A stretch of 64,000 bases of DNA from JAHEKD01 sp965204695 (GCA_965204695.1 OZ242007.1:1488001-1552000); one strand, 5' to 3'; counted from the first letter of the stretch, positions 17,990-27,861 are shown. Notes: generated by a model from the sequence alone, not told the origin. Made by a program: numbers and translations.

Positions 17990-20410
17990 TTAGCTTTTCA
18001 ATCGTTCATTTTCTGGATCATAGACATGCGGTGAAATCCGTACGGCATTTCTGCTCTCGCCGAGCACTCTAACCGCACATTCTTCTCCTATCTGCAATAT
18101 ACCGTTGTGAACAAATGCCAACGCAAGTTGTTTGCCGGTTCTAAATCCCATGGTGCTGGAAGTTACATAACCTTTACATTCACCGTCTTTGATAACAGGA
18201 TCAGAAGCGATTGCATCCGCACCCGTTTCCAATAGTTCAAGCCCGATAAAAGTCCACTGGGGTTCGACCCGCTGTTGTTCTATAACTTGATCGCGACCGA
18301 TAAACTCTCCCTTATTTAGATTAGCAAAATGTGCCAAGCCGGCATCAAACAAGGTGTATTCCGTGCCAAAATCACTGCCCCAGCCGTGATAACCTTTTTC
18401 AATCCGCATGGCATTGAGAGCATACGAACCAAAATCGCAAATATTATGTTGTTGGCCTTGTTGCCAGATAGCATCATAAACCTCTTGCAGATCATTAGAT
18501 GCCAAATGTAATTCCCAACCTAGTTCGCCGACATAGGACACCCGCATTGCGGTTACCTGAGCTCCGGCTATTTCAATTTCAGCCACACTCATCCAGGGCA
18601 TTGCTTGTGCTGATAAATCCGCGTTGGTCAGCGCTGACAACAGTTCTCTCGATTCAGGCCCCATCACCATTAAGGCAGCATCGTGGTGATAACCACGCCT
18701 AACTGAGATATCCGAATTATCGGGCTTATGTTGAGTTAACCAATCAAAGTCTCTTAGGTCGGTCAAAGTCGGTCCGCACAACAGAAACTTGTCTTGGCTG
18801 ATCCGTGCGATAGTGGCCTCAGACCAGATTCGACCCTTATGGGTTAACAAATAACTGAGACGGATCCTGCCGACTGGCGGTACCGCGGAGCAAAATATAT
18901 AAGATAAATATTGCTCTGCATCTGGGCCTTCAACTGTGAATTTAGTAAAGCCTCCGTGATCCATAATGCCAACATGATCCCTGACATTCTCACACTCTAC
19001 TTTAACCGCAGCATGCCAAGGTTCTCCATGAAAACTTAACTCACCTGTGTTTTTAATATCATCGCGTTCAAACCAAAATGCTCGCTCCCAACCAGCGATT
19101 TGTCCCATGACCGCCCCTTTATTTACCAGGTTTTGGTATAACGGTGTTGTCTTTACCGGTCTTGCCGCTTGCAAGATTCGGTGCGGATAAGGAATAGCGT
19201 ATTGCAAATCATAAAGCTCAGACGCACGTTGACGAGCATAATCAAAACTGGCCCAATCATCGAAGCGCCTTGGATCCCAAGCTGCCAGATCCCATTCGGT
19301 TTCTCCCTGAACAATCCACTCAGCCATGGCTTTACCGATGGCAGCGGAGTGAGTAATGCCGATTTGAACACCCGTGGCATGATAAAAATTGGGTAATCCC
19401 ACTGCAGGCCCAACGAGAGGTAATGCATCGGGTGAGTAAGCGATAGGCCCATTAACAAAGCGTTGTGCACCCGCCTCCGCCAGCAAAGGCACATGTTCAA
19501 TAGTTTGTTCCAGCACTTCGAGAATATCATCGACCGAATCAGGAAATAGAAAATGGGCTACCTCGTCCGGCGCACCTTCAGGCCAAACCGGGCGACCTGC
19601 ATGCGCATAAGACCCAAATAGGAATGCACTGCGTTCACGGCGCAAATAAAAACGTATATCTGGGTCACGTACTAACGGGAACAAATCTGTATCTTCTTCC
19701 AGTGCTTTGAGTTGATCGGTCACCAAGTACTGATGCTCAAGTGTCACCACCGGCAGATGCTGACCAACCATGGCCGCAATCTTTTCCCCGTAAAAACCGG
19801 CCGCGTTAACCACTATCTCAGCGGTTACTTCACCCTTGTCTGTTTGAATTTTCCATTCGCCTGTTGGACTGCAGGAAATAGCCGTCACCAGCGTAAAACG
19901 GGCAATCTCTGCACCTTTATCTCTAGCACCTTTCGCTAAGGCTTGAGTCAACTGACTCGGGTCAATATCACCCTCATAAGGATCATAAATACCGCCTAAT
20001 ATCGTATCGTTAGCTTGCCAGTAAGGATGCATACCTTCCATTTCGGCGGGTGTCAGTATAGCCAGCTCAAAACCAGCACTTTGTGAAACACCGACCAGAT
20101 GCTGAAATAATTCAATTCGCTGCTTGGTGTGCGCCGGCCAAAATGCTCCAGTGTGCCGGTAAGTGATTGGGCTGCCGACTTTTTCAGCCAAGTCCCTATA
20201 AATTTGCCAGGCATAATTGCCGGCCCGCATGCCCAGCCAGCTGGTGGCATAAGTTGGAATGTTACCGGCCGCATGCCAGGTTGAACCGGACGTGAGTTCA
20301 TTTTTCTCAATCAGCAAAGTATCGCTAATACCTGCTTCGGCCAGGTGATACAAAATTGAAGCACCAACGGCACCGCCACCAATAACAACAACTTTTGCGT
20401 GTGATTTCAC
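17990..20410 (-). CDS. FAD-dependent dimethylglycine/sarcosine dehydrogenase-like protein with GcvT domain
   Basis: An 806-residue protein with an N-terminal DAO-type FAD domain (VVVIGGGAVGASILYHLAEAG, then SGSTWHAAGNIPTYA, around which FAD attaches in this family) and a C-terminal folate-binding GcvT/aminomethyltransferase domain (from about residue 425 on, with VRRGYHHDAALMVMGPESRE, MRVSYVGELGWELH and FRTGKQLALAFV). This architecture fits DMGDH and SARDH enzymes that oxidatively demethylate N-methylated glycine and pass the carbon to tetrahydrofolate. The start is GTG 20410. It sits 8 bp after an MttB-family gene, which suggests methylamine-type catabolism. The substrate is inferred from family only. 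Confidence 0.88.
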   Translation of the reverse strand: MKSHAKVVVIGGGAVGASILYHLAEAGISDTLLIEKNELTSGSTWHAAGNIPTYATSWLGMRAGNYAWQIYRDLAEKVGSPITYRHTGAFWPAHTKQRIELFQHLVGVSQSAGFELAILTPAEMEGMHPYWQANDTILGGIYDPYEGDIDPSQLTQALAKGARDKGAEIARFTLVTAISCSPTGEWKIQTDKGEVTAEIVVNAAGFYGEKIAAMVGQHLPVVTLEHQYLVTDQLKALEEDTDLFPLVRDPDIRFYLRRERSAFLFGSYAHAGRPVWPEGAPDEVAHFLFPDSVDDILEVLEQTIEHVPLLAEAGAQRFVNGPIAYSPDALPLVGPAVGLPNFYHATGVQIGITHSAAIGKAMAEWIVQGETEWDLAAWDPRRFDDWASFDYARQRASELYDLQYAIPYPHRILQAARPVKTTPLYQNLVNKGAVMGQIAGWERAFWFERDDIKNTGELSFHGEPWHAAVKVECENVRDHVGIMDHGGFTKFTVEGPDAEQYLSYIFCSAVPPVGRIRLSYLLTHKGRIWSEATIARISQDKFLLCGPTLTDLRDFDWLTQHKPDNSDISVRRGYHHDAALMVMGPESRELLSALTNADLSAQAMPWMSVAEIEIAGAQVTAMRVSYVGELGWELHLASNDLQEVYDAIWQQGQQHNICDFGSYALNAMRIEKGYHGWGSDFGTEYTLFDAGLAHFANLNKGEFIGRDQVIEQQRVEPQWTFIGLELLETGADAIASDPVIKDGECKGYVTSSTMGFRTGKQLALAFVHNGILQIGEECAVRVLGESRNAVRISPHVYDPENERLKS

Positions 20411-20418
20411 GTATTGCC

Positions 20419-21921
20419 CTAGATTATTTCCGGTAAATGAATGGGGAAAGCCTGACGAATGGCTGCTTCAGCTTTAGCTGATAAGTGCTCGGCAGGCCCA
20501 AGTTGTTCGATTTCTTTAACTCGTTCCACCGCACGGTCCCAGATGGTTTTTTCGCCTTCCTCTACCCAATCGGCAATGGCCTGCCTGTCGCCAAGTTCGG
20601 GGTACTGGTACTCGGATTTCATTAACTCAAGGGTTTGTGCTTCACCTAAATAGTGACCCGGTCCTGTTACTACATTTTCAATCATATCCAAATCAATGGC
20701 TCCGGTAGAAAACTCCACACCTCTTACACTGCGCAAAATCGCACCACACATATCATTGTCGATCACCAGCGCTTCTGGCGAAGCAGCCATGATTGAACCT
20801 AGCATACCGACTGATAGATTGATCATGTCGGCACCGGCATGCGCGGCCAATGAAATGGTATAACCTTTTTCATAGCCCGATTGGGCATCGACAAGTTTGG
20901 CATCAGTCATCCCAGCTGATACGGTTGATGGCAGACCCAAATCAAGTAACAATTGTGCGGCTGCAGCATTGGCCACTGCCGACTCGCCACTACCTCCAGT
21001 CATCGCACCGGTACGAAGATCTGAAATAAAAGGCAAAAAAGCAAAAATACAAGGAAAGCCAGGCTTGATCACATCAACAACCATTAAACCGGCCAGCGTT
21101 TCAGCCAAACCTTGCGCCAGGGCACCTGCCAGTGTCACTGGGCTAGTCGCTCCTGCCTGCGCGGCGGTGCAAATTTGCAGTGCCATCCCCTGCTCAATGG
21201 CTGCTTGCATGATTTGAATACCTTCATCAGCATAGCGAAGCGGAGAAACTGCATGCACAATCACTGCAAAACAAAACGGTTGACGTTGAAATCTGCCTGG
21301 CTGACCTAAGGCCACATCAAATAATTGCACAACAGACTCAACATGATCAGCCGAATCAAAACTAACACCAATAGGCTTATCAGTGGCTTTCAAGCAAGCA
21401 AAAGCAGTGTTTACATCCAATTCATACGGGCTTTGCATATCACGTGCAACGACAGGTCTGATGCCATAATGAATATGATCACACACCCCCAAGATTCTCA
21501 TCAGCCGGTATAAATCATCTAATGTTGAATCCCTGAATTCGAGTTTTTCAGCATCTAATACCTGAACTGCTGCCCCTGCCGAGCCTATGTGAACATTACC
21601 ACCGCCTATTTGTATACTTTGATCCAGGTTAAATCCCGGTAGCTCAACACTAGAAGCTGCCCTGGCTATGGCACTTTCAACCATAGCCTTGGGGAAAGTT
21701 ATACGTCCGTCGTCGCGGCGCTTAGCGCCTTGCTCACAGGCTTTAGTGGCAAAATTCTCAGGAGTAGCCATACCCACTTGCTCAAGGATAGCTAATGCGG
21801 ATTGAACGATTTCATCACATTGAACCGCTGTTAACGGACGAAAACGCCCGCCCAATGGAATTAATTTTTCCACCGGCCCAGAACTGGACGGCGTTTGTTT
21901 TCTTGCTCTCCTAGATGTCAC
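20419..21921 (-). CDS. Trimethylamine methyltransferase (MttB)-family protein without pyrrolysine
   Basis: A 500-residue COG5598/MttB-superfamily protein, as judged from the N-terminal LGGRFRPLTAVQCDEIVQSA region, the AITACTAAQAGATSPVTLAG-type barrel segment (ICTAAQAGATSPVTLAGALA) and the C-terminal GPGHYLGEAQTLELMKSEY. The frame contains no in-frame TAG, so it belongs to the non-pyrrolysine branch, whose studied members demethylate quaternary amines such as glycine betaine to a corrinoid protein. No corrinoid protein gene is visible nearby. The start is GTG 21921 with a weak ribosome site. Its partner is likely the DMGDH-like flavoprotein 8 bp downstream. Confidence 0.85.
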   Translation of the reverse strand: MTSRRARKQTPSSSGPVEKLIPLGGRFRPLTAVQCDEIVQSALAILEQVGMATPENFATKACEQGAKRRDDGRITFPKAMVESAIARAASSVELPGFNLDQSIQIGGGNVHIGSAGAAVQVLDAEKLEFRDSTLDDLYRLMRILGVCDHIHYGIRPVVARDMQSPYELDVNTAFACLKATDKPIGVSFDSADHVESVVQLFDVALGQPGRFQRQPFCFAVIVHAVSPLRYADEGIQIMQAAIEQGMALQICTAAQAGATSPVTLAGALAQGLAETLAGLMVVDVIKPGFPCIFAFLPFISDLRTGAMTGGSGESAVANAAAAQLLLDLGLPSTVSAGMTDAKLVDAQSGYEKGYTISLAAHAGADMINLSVGMLGSIMAASPEALVIDNDMCGAILRSVRGVEFSTGAIDLDMIENVVTGPGHYLGEAQTLELMKSEYQYPELGDRQAIADWVEEGEKTIWDRAVERVKEIEQLGPAEHLSAKAEAAIRQAFPIHLPEII

Positions 21922-21957
21922 AGTAATTTTTCTTTAGCGAAATTGATTGCATAGTGA

Positions 21958-22977
21958 TTAGTCCAAAACACCACCTACAATCGACTGACATAACTCAGCA
22001 ACAGCAATATGTGTCGTTTTGGCTATTCCATCCACATTTGGATCGACAATTCCATGGGTGGAATTGATTAGTCCCTGGCTAACCATGGTTTCGATCAACC
22101 TTCCCTCTGATTCGGGCGTGTGTAACAATCTCGAATCACCAGTTCTAGCAGCCATAGCGGCGGCTATAGCCGTGCACCCCCAATTTGATACGGCTGCAGT
22201 CACCAGCACATCGGCACTTGTTACTGCACCGATTCCGCCACCACAAGGGCAATCACCCCGGGCGCCATAAGGCACATGAGTTTGTACCGCATCGGCAACC
22301 TTACCCATGCCGATTTCATTACCTCCGTCACCTACAGCGACAACCGGAATCTTCCAATTCAATGCCTCGTCAAATAGGTAATCAATCCGAGCCCTGCCCA
22401 TACCATAGTCACGGCCGCGCATATTGTAATAAATACCATTTTCGTTACGCCCGACGCGTTCGGTGGAAAACAGCAAATCCGGTGACAAAGTATCGAGCAA
22501 TTCAACCGCTTTGGCTTTGCCCTGATCATCTTCTGTTGGGTAGGCTTGCATGACAACAGTTAACTGACTTTTGTCTTGGGCAGCGATGTGTGCTGCTTCA
22601 AGCGGCACTGCACATGCACCTGCTACAGTTGTCACCGCTTCGATTGGTTTTAGTAAGGCTTGTTCGGCCAATAATATGCAAGTTGCATGTCTACTTAGTC
22701 CCAATGCACGAACAATTGCCGCAGCACCGGATGGTCCATCATTCTCACCGATTTCAGGCGAAATCCAGGCACGTGAGACAGATCCTGTAGTGACAATCAC
22801 TGTGCCTCCCTCGGGCACAGCCAGTAATGCATCTGCCGCTGCTCCCACTAATGAGCCTTGTTGCTGTGCCCGCGCTGCTTGATAAAGATGCTCAACGCCC
22901 CGATTACCAATATCGATATTAACCAAGCGATCCAGACGGTCGTCAAGTTGTGACAATTTCTGAGCTGTTACCGTCAT
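21958..22977 (-). CDS. D-glutamate cyclase-type protein (DUF4392 family)
   Basis: A 339-residue protein that I recognise as a DUF4392/D-glutamate cyclase homologue. The conserved parts are GGTVIVTTGSVSRAWISPEIGENDGPSGAAAI, VVAVGDGGNEIGMGKV and TAAVSNWGCTAIAAAMA (each written here in part). The studied vertebrate homologue (DGLUCY) converts D-glutamate to 5-oxo-D-proline. The true start is ATG 22977, which overlaps the stop of the upstream gene as ATGA; a longer frame from 23010 lies inside that gene. Biochemistry here is inferred. pxpABC about 6 kb away would act on the L form. Confidence 0.75.
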   Translation of the reverse strand: MTVTAQKLSQLDDRLDRLVNIDIGNRGVEHLYQAARAQQQGSLVGAAADALLAVPEGGTVIVTTGSVSRAWISPEIGENDGPSGAAAIVRALGLSRHATCILLAEQALLKPIEAVTTVAGACAVPLEAAHIAAQDKSQLTVVMQAYPTEDDQGKAKAVELLDTLSPDLLFSTERVGRNENGIYYNMRGRDYGMGRARIDYLFDEALNWKIPVVAVGDGGNEIGMGKVADAVQTHVPYGARGDCPCGGGIGAVTSADVLVTAAVSNWGCTAIAAAMAARTGDSRLLHTPESEGRLIETMVSQGLINSTHGIVDPNVDGIAKTTHIAVAELCQSIVGGVLD

Positions 22978-24238
22978 GTTGTTTCTCCGAATAAAATACG
23001 GGTGAACCATTTCTTATCGTTCAGATTTTCCGCCACTTGATCTATGGCTTTGATTACTGCATCAGCAAGTATTTCAACTCCACCAACACGTTTTACGGCA
23101 CCTGGTGTGGGCTTTAGGCGCACGGAAACACGTCCTCCCGGCTGTCCATGGGTATTAACGGTAAGCACACCACAATCTTGCAACATCAGCATACCAACGG
23201 CGGCTGAGGCTTCGGCCGGAACAATAACGGTATTATCCTGGCCTGATTTTTCCAGCACCAAATCGAGTACATCCTGTTCATCAATCATCGGGCCCAAGGC
23301 TGATCGTTGCACTCGGTTTTGACCCAAACGCTGGGCCAATTCATCTGCTATTTTTTGACCATCGGCCGCTTCATCGATCAACATTTGTGGATCAAAGCCT
23401 TGCAATGAACGTAAAGCCCCGGCAGCAATGGGTGCACGTGCTTCCATACCCAACTCAGAAGCTTTTGCTGCAATCTTCACAAGCGCCTGTACATCTCCTG
23501 CCATGACACCAGCCCTAGGCCCTGACAAACCGGCTTTATCGGTATTGGTAATAGTCAGGTCTGCTCCCAGCTGTAAACTTTTTTGCCTTGGTGCAAGACC
23601 GGTCTAAGTCTCGCGCCATAGGCTTCATCTAATAAAACCGTTGCACCAACTTGGTTAGCTATTGCAACTACACTTTCAGCCGCCTAGTCTTCAAGTTTGG
23701 TCAGTGAACTAGTTACTGTGGTTATTACTACCAAACTGGGCCGATACATAGTTACGGCATCGACCATTCGCACCAGATCACTGACCTCTACTAACTCAAC
23801 ATTAGCCAAATGACAGCCACGGATTACGGAAGCATGGGAACGATCTCCTTCAGGCACAAATGACAACACTGGCTGATCATTCGATAAAGCCAGCACTACG
23901 GCGATAATACCGGCGCTGGTGCGATTAAACACGGCGACTGATTCAGATCCATTGCCTCCCAAATGCTCAATGGCGACAGACTTTAATTCATCATCGAATA
24001 ATCCTGGCCCTACCCATTCCTCACAGTATGTGGATAGATCTGTTGGCGTGAGAGAACAATAACGCGAATTACCGGTAAATATAACAATGCTGTCCGGACC
24101 GTTTTTGCGGACATACTGAGCTGCTATGAATTGAGCCTGCCGGAGCCGTCTAATTTCGTCCGCACTCGAGCGAAGGTGTTGACCTCGGGCATAACCGACT
24201 TCCAGGTCAATAGGATTTCCAAAACGGTCTTTACTCAC
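22974..24238 (-). pseudogene. SelA-like PLP-dependent enzyme, broken by an in-frame TAG and a frameshift
   Basis: Read across the defects, this is a PLP-dependent lyase of the SelA/class V type: AVFNRTSAGIIAVVLAL, then VLLDEAYGARLRPVLHQGK, then the PLP-lysine segment TDKAGLSGPRAG. The frame likely starts at GTG 24238, right after the ALDH stop. It is cut by TAG at 23684-23686, between TKLED and AAESVVA. The frame is lost again in the run of six A at about 23579-23584; a seventh A gives KKSLQLGAD and restores the frame to the C terminus. The length of 1265 nt is one short of a multiple of three, matching a deletion. The remaining C-terminal ORF is coupled to the D-glutamate cyclase gene by ATGA. 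Confidence 0.82.
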
Positions 24239-24239
24239 T

Positions 24240-25736
24240 CTAACACACCGCCATGGTGATACACTTGCGGTAGGTATAAGCTTCCAATGCCCCCTCAATG
24301 GAATACTCACTGCCGATGCCACTTTGCTTAGTACCACCATAAGAAGTGCCGGGAATCTGACCACCTCCTTGGTTAACCTGAATCCAGCCGGCGTCTATCT
24401 GCCGAGTCACGCGCATAACTGTTGTGGCATCGTGACAAAAAACAAACGCCGCTAGGCCATAATGCGTGTCATTAGCCATTTGAATTACCTCTACTTCATC
24501 AGTCCAGGGTATAGCAACCAATATGGGCCCAAACACTTCTTCTCTGGCGATGCGCCAGGAATTATCCAGGCCACTTAAGATAGCCGGATTAGTAAAATAA
24601 CCTTTGATTTCTTCTTGTGGCGGCGGCGTTGCACCAATTAAAAACTCACACCCCTGTTGTTCAGCTTCCAGCACATAGTTGCGAATTTCGTTATAACGTT
24701 CAGCATTGATCACGGCACCTATGTCACTGCTTTCATCCAAAGCATCGCCAACTTTCATTTTGGCAACACTTTCAATCACCCTTGGCATCACTTTATCCCA
24801 AATTGACTCATGCAAAAACAACCTGGAACCGGCCGTGCAAGATTGCCCTTGACGAGCAAAACGCATGGCATTAATGATTCCCGTAACTGTGGTATCTATA
24901 TGCTTATCTTCGCCTGCATCGGGAAAAACAATACAAGGACTTTTGCCGCCCAGTTCCAAAGTCACTTTAGCAATGCGATCAGCAGCCGAATGCGCGATTA
25001 ATTTACCGACTTCTGATGAACCGGTGAAAGATAGCTTAGCGACACCGGGATGATTAGCTAATGCCGAACCGGCATCTTCACCAATACCTGTCACTACATT
25101 TAACACACCTGGTGGAAAAATATCCTGAGCTAATTCGACAATTCTCAACACAGCCAGTGGTGCATCCTCGGCTGGTTTCAATACCAATGTATTCCCGGTA
25201 ATCAGCGCCATCGAGATTTTAACTGCACCTAGTTGTAAGGGTGAATTCCATGGGATGATTGAACCGACTACACCAACGGGTTCACGAGTGGTGTAATAAA
25301 AAACATCAGATCCTAACGGCAATGTTTCTCCCTTTAACTCAACACCAACACCACCATAATAATTGAACACACCGGCGGCACCTGTAACTTCACCACGTGA
25401 TTGGGTTTTAATGCAATTCCCTGTTTCGGCAGCTAATAAGCGAGCTATTTCCTCGGCATGAGCAGTTAGACGTCGACTTAATTCAGACAACATGCGACCT
25501 CGTTCACCGCCTGCCATGGTTTTCCATGACGTGAATGCATCTACAGCAGCTTGAACAGCAAGATCAATCTCTGTAACACCACCTAGCCCTACCTGCGTCA
25601 AAATTTCATGCCGAGAAGGATTCTCAATCTTTAGTTTTTCTTTACTCTCAGGCCAATGCCACTGCCCGTTAATAAAACTGCCTGCCAGTCCTTGTGTGGG
25701 TAATTTGGCTTCGAGAAGTTGCTGTACTGCAGTCAT
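24240..25736 (-). CDS. Aldehyde dehydrogenase family protein
   Basis: A 498-residue NAD(P)-dependent aldehyde dehydrogenase. The substrate tunnel and active site are recognisable: IIPWNSPLQLG (oxyanion Asn), LSFTGSSEVGKLIAHSA (nucleotide loop), LELGGKSPCIVFP (general-base Glu) and RQGQSCTAGSRLF (nucleophile Cys). The closest groups are betaine-aldehyde and gamma-aminobutyraldehyde-type enzymes; the substrate is uncertain. It is the first gene of the minus-strand catabolic cluster and ends in TAG, one base before the SelA-like frame. It is divergent from a LysR regulator, its likely controller. Confidence 0.92.
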   Translation of the reverse strand: MTAVQQLLEAKLPTQGLAGSFINGQWHWPESKEKLKIENPSRHEILTQVGLGGVTEIDLAVQAAVDAFTSWKTMAGGERGRMLSELSRRLTAHAEEIARLLAAETGNCIKTQSRGEVTGAAGVFNYYGGVGVELKGETLPLGSDVFYYTTREPVGVVGSIIPWNSPLQLGAVKISMALITGNTLVLKPAEDAPLAVLRIVELAQDIFPPGVLNVVTGIGEDAGSALANHPGVAKLSFTGSSEVGKLIAHSAADRIAKVTLELGGKSPCIVFPDAGEDKHIDTTVTGIINAMRFARQGQSCTAGSRLFLHESIWDKVMPRVIESVAKMKVGDALDESSDIGAVINAERYNEIRNYVLEAEQQGCEFLIGATPPPQEEIKGYFTNPAILSGLDNSWRIAREEVFGPILVAIPWTDEVEVIQMANDTHYGLAAFVFCHDATTVMRVTRQIDAGWIQVNQGGGQIPGTSYGGTKQSGIGSEYSIEGALEAYTYRKCITMAVC

Positions 25737-25814
25737 TACTTCATTCTCCTAACTACTTGACCAACTTTAAAAAACGCTTTAATGAAAATCAATCAAATAA
25801 TTTACATGTTTTTG

Positions 25815-25852
25815 TGAATAAATTTCATTCAAGATATACTCAAGTTTATTCA
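25815..25852. promoter_or_regulatory. Inverted repeat in ALDH/LysR divergent promoter
   Basis: TGAATAAA (25815-25822) and TTTATTCA (25845-25852) form a perfect 8-bp inverted repeat around a 22-bp spacer in the 132-bp region between the divergent ALDH and LysR genes. Position and symmetry fit a regulator-binding site, but this is inference. Confidence 0.4.
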
Positions 25853-25868
25853 TTCGTACTCCATTTTC

Positions 25869-26786
25869 ATGACCAAACCACTACTCGGGATTCGTCACCT
25901 ACAAATGATCAGTACCATTGCAAAGACTGGTCGAGTCACGAATGCTGCTGAAGAATTGGGTTTAACACCCTCTGCACTGTCTCATCGCATTAATGAAGCA
26001 GAACGACGGCTAGGTGTTAAGTTGTTTGAACGACGACACAAACGGTTGCGCATGACTGAAGCGGCTGAATACCTGGCTCAAGTCAGTGAAAGACTAATTC
26101 GAGAATTGGAACTGGTTGAGGCCGATGTCCAAAAAATGAGTAGCGGTGTCGAGCATGTCGTTAGAATCACCATAGAAGCCTATAGCTCCTATCACTGGTT
26201 ACCGAATTTTTTGGAGTTCTTTTCTGCCCATAGCAAAGGCATCGAAATTCAGGTGATGACTGCAGTGGATACAGACCCACTTGTGGCACTTAAAAATCGT
26301 CACGTCGATTTGGCAATTGTCTCCGGCAATTTAACGAAACCTAATACCAAAGAAATCCTGTTGTTTCGAGATCCTTTGATGTTCATCACTCATCCTGCAC
26401 ATTCATTAGCAGCAAAAAAATATGTCGCTGCCAAGGATCTGGAGAATGAAGCATTCATTACTTATACCAAAATCCCTGAACCAGATCGGGAATTTGCGCA
26501 ATTATTTCGTCTCGAAGGTTATTATCCTCGCTGGAAAGCTACAGTGGAGGTGCCGGAAGCAATTGTCGAGCTGGTCGCCGCGGGACAAGGAACAAGTGTT
26601 TTGGCTGGCTGGGCAATCAAACCACATGTTATCAACGGCCGTATTGCTGCCATGAAGGTTAGTAAAGACGGAATACTGATACCTTGGAATGCTGTGTTTC
26701 GTGACGATGAAAATAGCAATAGCCCAGTAATCAAAACAGCCGAATTATTAAAAAAGTGGTGTAAAACTACTTACGGTGGATTTTAA
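25869..26786 (+). CDS. LysR family transcriptional regulator
   Basis: A 305-residue LysR protein. The HTH is clear at residues ~5-65 (IRHLQMISTIAKTGRVTNAA, then ALSHRINEAERRLGVKLFERR). RITIEAYSSYHWLPNFLEFF resembles the start of MetR-type effector domains, in which Tyr-His residues are also seen. It is divergent from the ALDH cluster and probably regulates it. The ribosome-binding site is weak. Confidence 0.9.
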   Translation: MTKPLLGIRHLQMISTIAKTGRVTNAAEELGLTPSALSHRINEAERRLGVKLFERRHKRLRMTEAAEYLAQVSERLIRELELVEADVQKMSSGVEHVVRITIEAYSSYHWLPNFLEFFSAHSKGIEIQVMTAVDTDPLVALKNRHVDLAIVSGNLTKPNTKEILLFRDPLMFITHPAHSLAAKKYVAAKDLENEAFITYTKIPEPDREFAQLFRLEGYYPRWKATVEVPEAIVELVAAGQGTSVLAGWAIKPHVINGRIAAMKVSKDGILIPWNAVFRDDENSNSPVIKTAELLKKWCKTTYGGF

Positions 26787-26846
26787 ATATCGACCTTGCT
26801 CTTACAACTCATTTATACTCGCTAAACTTTAGACCTGTTAAGACTA

Positions 26847-27749
26847 ATGAGTATGCCTAAACATCGTTTACCCAAAGGTGTAGTTGCGCCAAATTTAACA
26901 CCGTTTAACGAGGATCTTTCAATTGCTGAGGATATTTATGTCTCTCATGCTAAACACCTGCTTGCTAATGGTTGTGTGGGATTGGCGCCCTTTGGTACAA
27001 CCGGCGAGGCGCTTTCAGTTGGTATAGATGAGCGAATTGTAGTTTTGCAAAAGATGGTAGATGCAGGGGTTGATCCTGCTCAGCTTATTCCTGGTACTGG
27101 ATTAACGAATGTAGCAGACACGGCTCGATTGTCCCGGACATGTATCAAACTAGGCTGTGCAGCAGTGATGACTTTGCCACCTTTTTATATCAAATCGGTA
27201 TCTGATCAAGGGCTGGTTAATTATTTCACGCAACTGATTAATGAAATCAATCATCCCGACCTTAGAATTTATCTTTACCATATTCCTCAAGTTGCCGGTG
27301 TTGGGATTCCTGTAGATGTGGTTAAAACATTGCACCAGCAATTTCCCGATATTATTGTCGGCATCAAAGACAGTTCGGGCGATTGGGAAAATACCAAAGC
27401 GCTGTTGGAAATTGAATCTTTGATTGTTTACCCTGGTTCAGAGTTACCGCTAATTGATGCTTTGGACTTAGGCGCCAATGGTTGTATTTCTGCTACCGCT
27501 AATTTGAATTCTGCAGCTATCGCAAGCAGCATTGGCCAATATGTGGACAATGATAAAGATGGTGCTCTACAAACACATGAAAAAGTGAAAACCTTCCGAC
27601 AACAGGTTCAAGCTTATGATTTGATTGCCGCACAAAAGCAAATTCTTGCGATCCAGTCAGGTGATTCTCGCTGGACTAATGTCAGACCGCCTTTGTTGGC
27701 GATGAGTAAAAGTCAAGGTGCCGAACTAATGGCTAAACTTTCCTCGTAA
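26847..27749 (+). CDS. Dihydrodipicolinate synthase (DapA)-family aldolase/lyase
   Basis: A 300-residue (beta/alpha)8 protein. FGTTGEALSV is the substrate-carboxylate-binding motif, the Tyr in IYLYHIPQVAG and the Lys in VGIKDSSGDW are the catalytic pair that makes the Schiff base. The context beside an amine/amino-acid catabolic cluster suggests a catabolic aldolase or deaminase/dehydratase rather than lysine-biosynthetic DapA; the specific substrate is unknown. ATG 26847 and ATG 26853 are both possible starts. Confidence 0.87.
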   Translation: MSMPKHRLPKGVVAPNLTPFNEDLSIAEDIYVSHAKHLLANGCVGLAPFGTTGEALSVGIDERIVVLQKMVDAGVDPAQLIPGTGLTNVADTARLSRTCIKLGCAAVMTLPPFYIKSVSDQGLVNYFTQLINEINHPDLRIYLYHIPQVAGVGIPVDVVKTLHQQFPDIIVGIKDSSGDWENTKALLEIESLIVYPGSELPLIDALDLGANGCISATANLNSAAIASSIGQYVDNDKDGALQTHEKVKTFRQQVQAYDLIAAQKQILAIQSGDSRWTNVRPPLLAMSKSQGAELMAKLSS

Positions 27750-27861
27750 GGATAGTCTCACTACGGTTAGGATGACCGCTTGTTTGTTCAGTTTCGGGTT
27801 CATATAACCTTCATCCAGGCCATACTAAACTGTGCTTTCATTCAGACTGCGAGGGTTTCTT

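Noticed and set aside
19153..20310. Alternative-frame ORFs inside the flavoprotein gene
   Set aside because: The reading frame of the 806-residue protein is intact and carries all motifs; the others are shadows.
23684..23686. TAG in the SelA-like gene as a pyrrolysine codon
   Set aside because: The MttB homologue nearby lacks an in-frame TAG, the ALDH gene uses TAG as stop, no pyl genes are visible, and a frameshift breaks the same gene, so decay or error is simpler.
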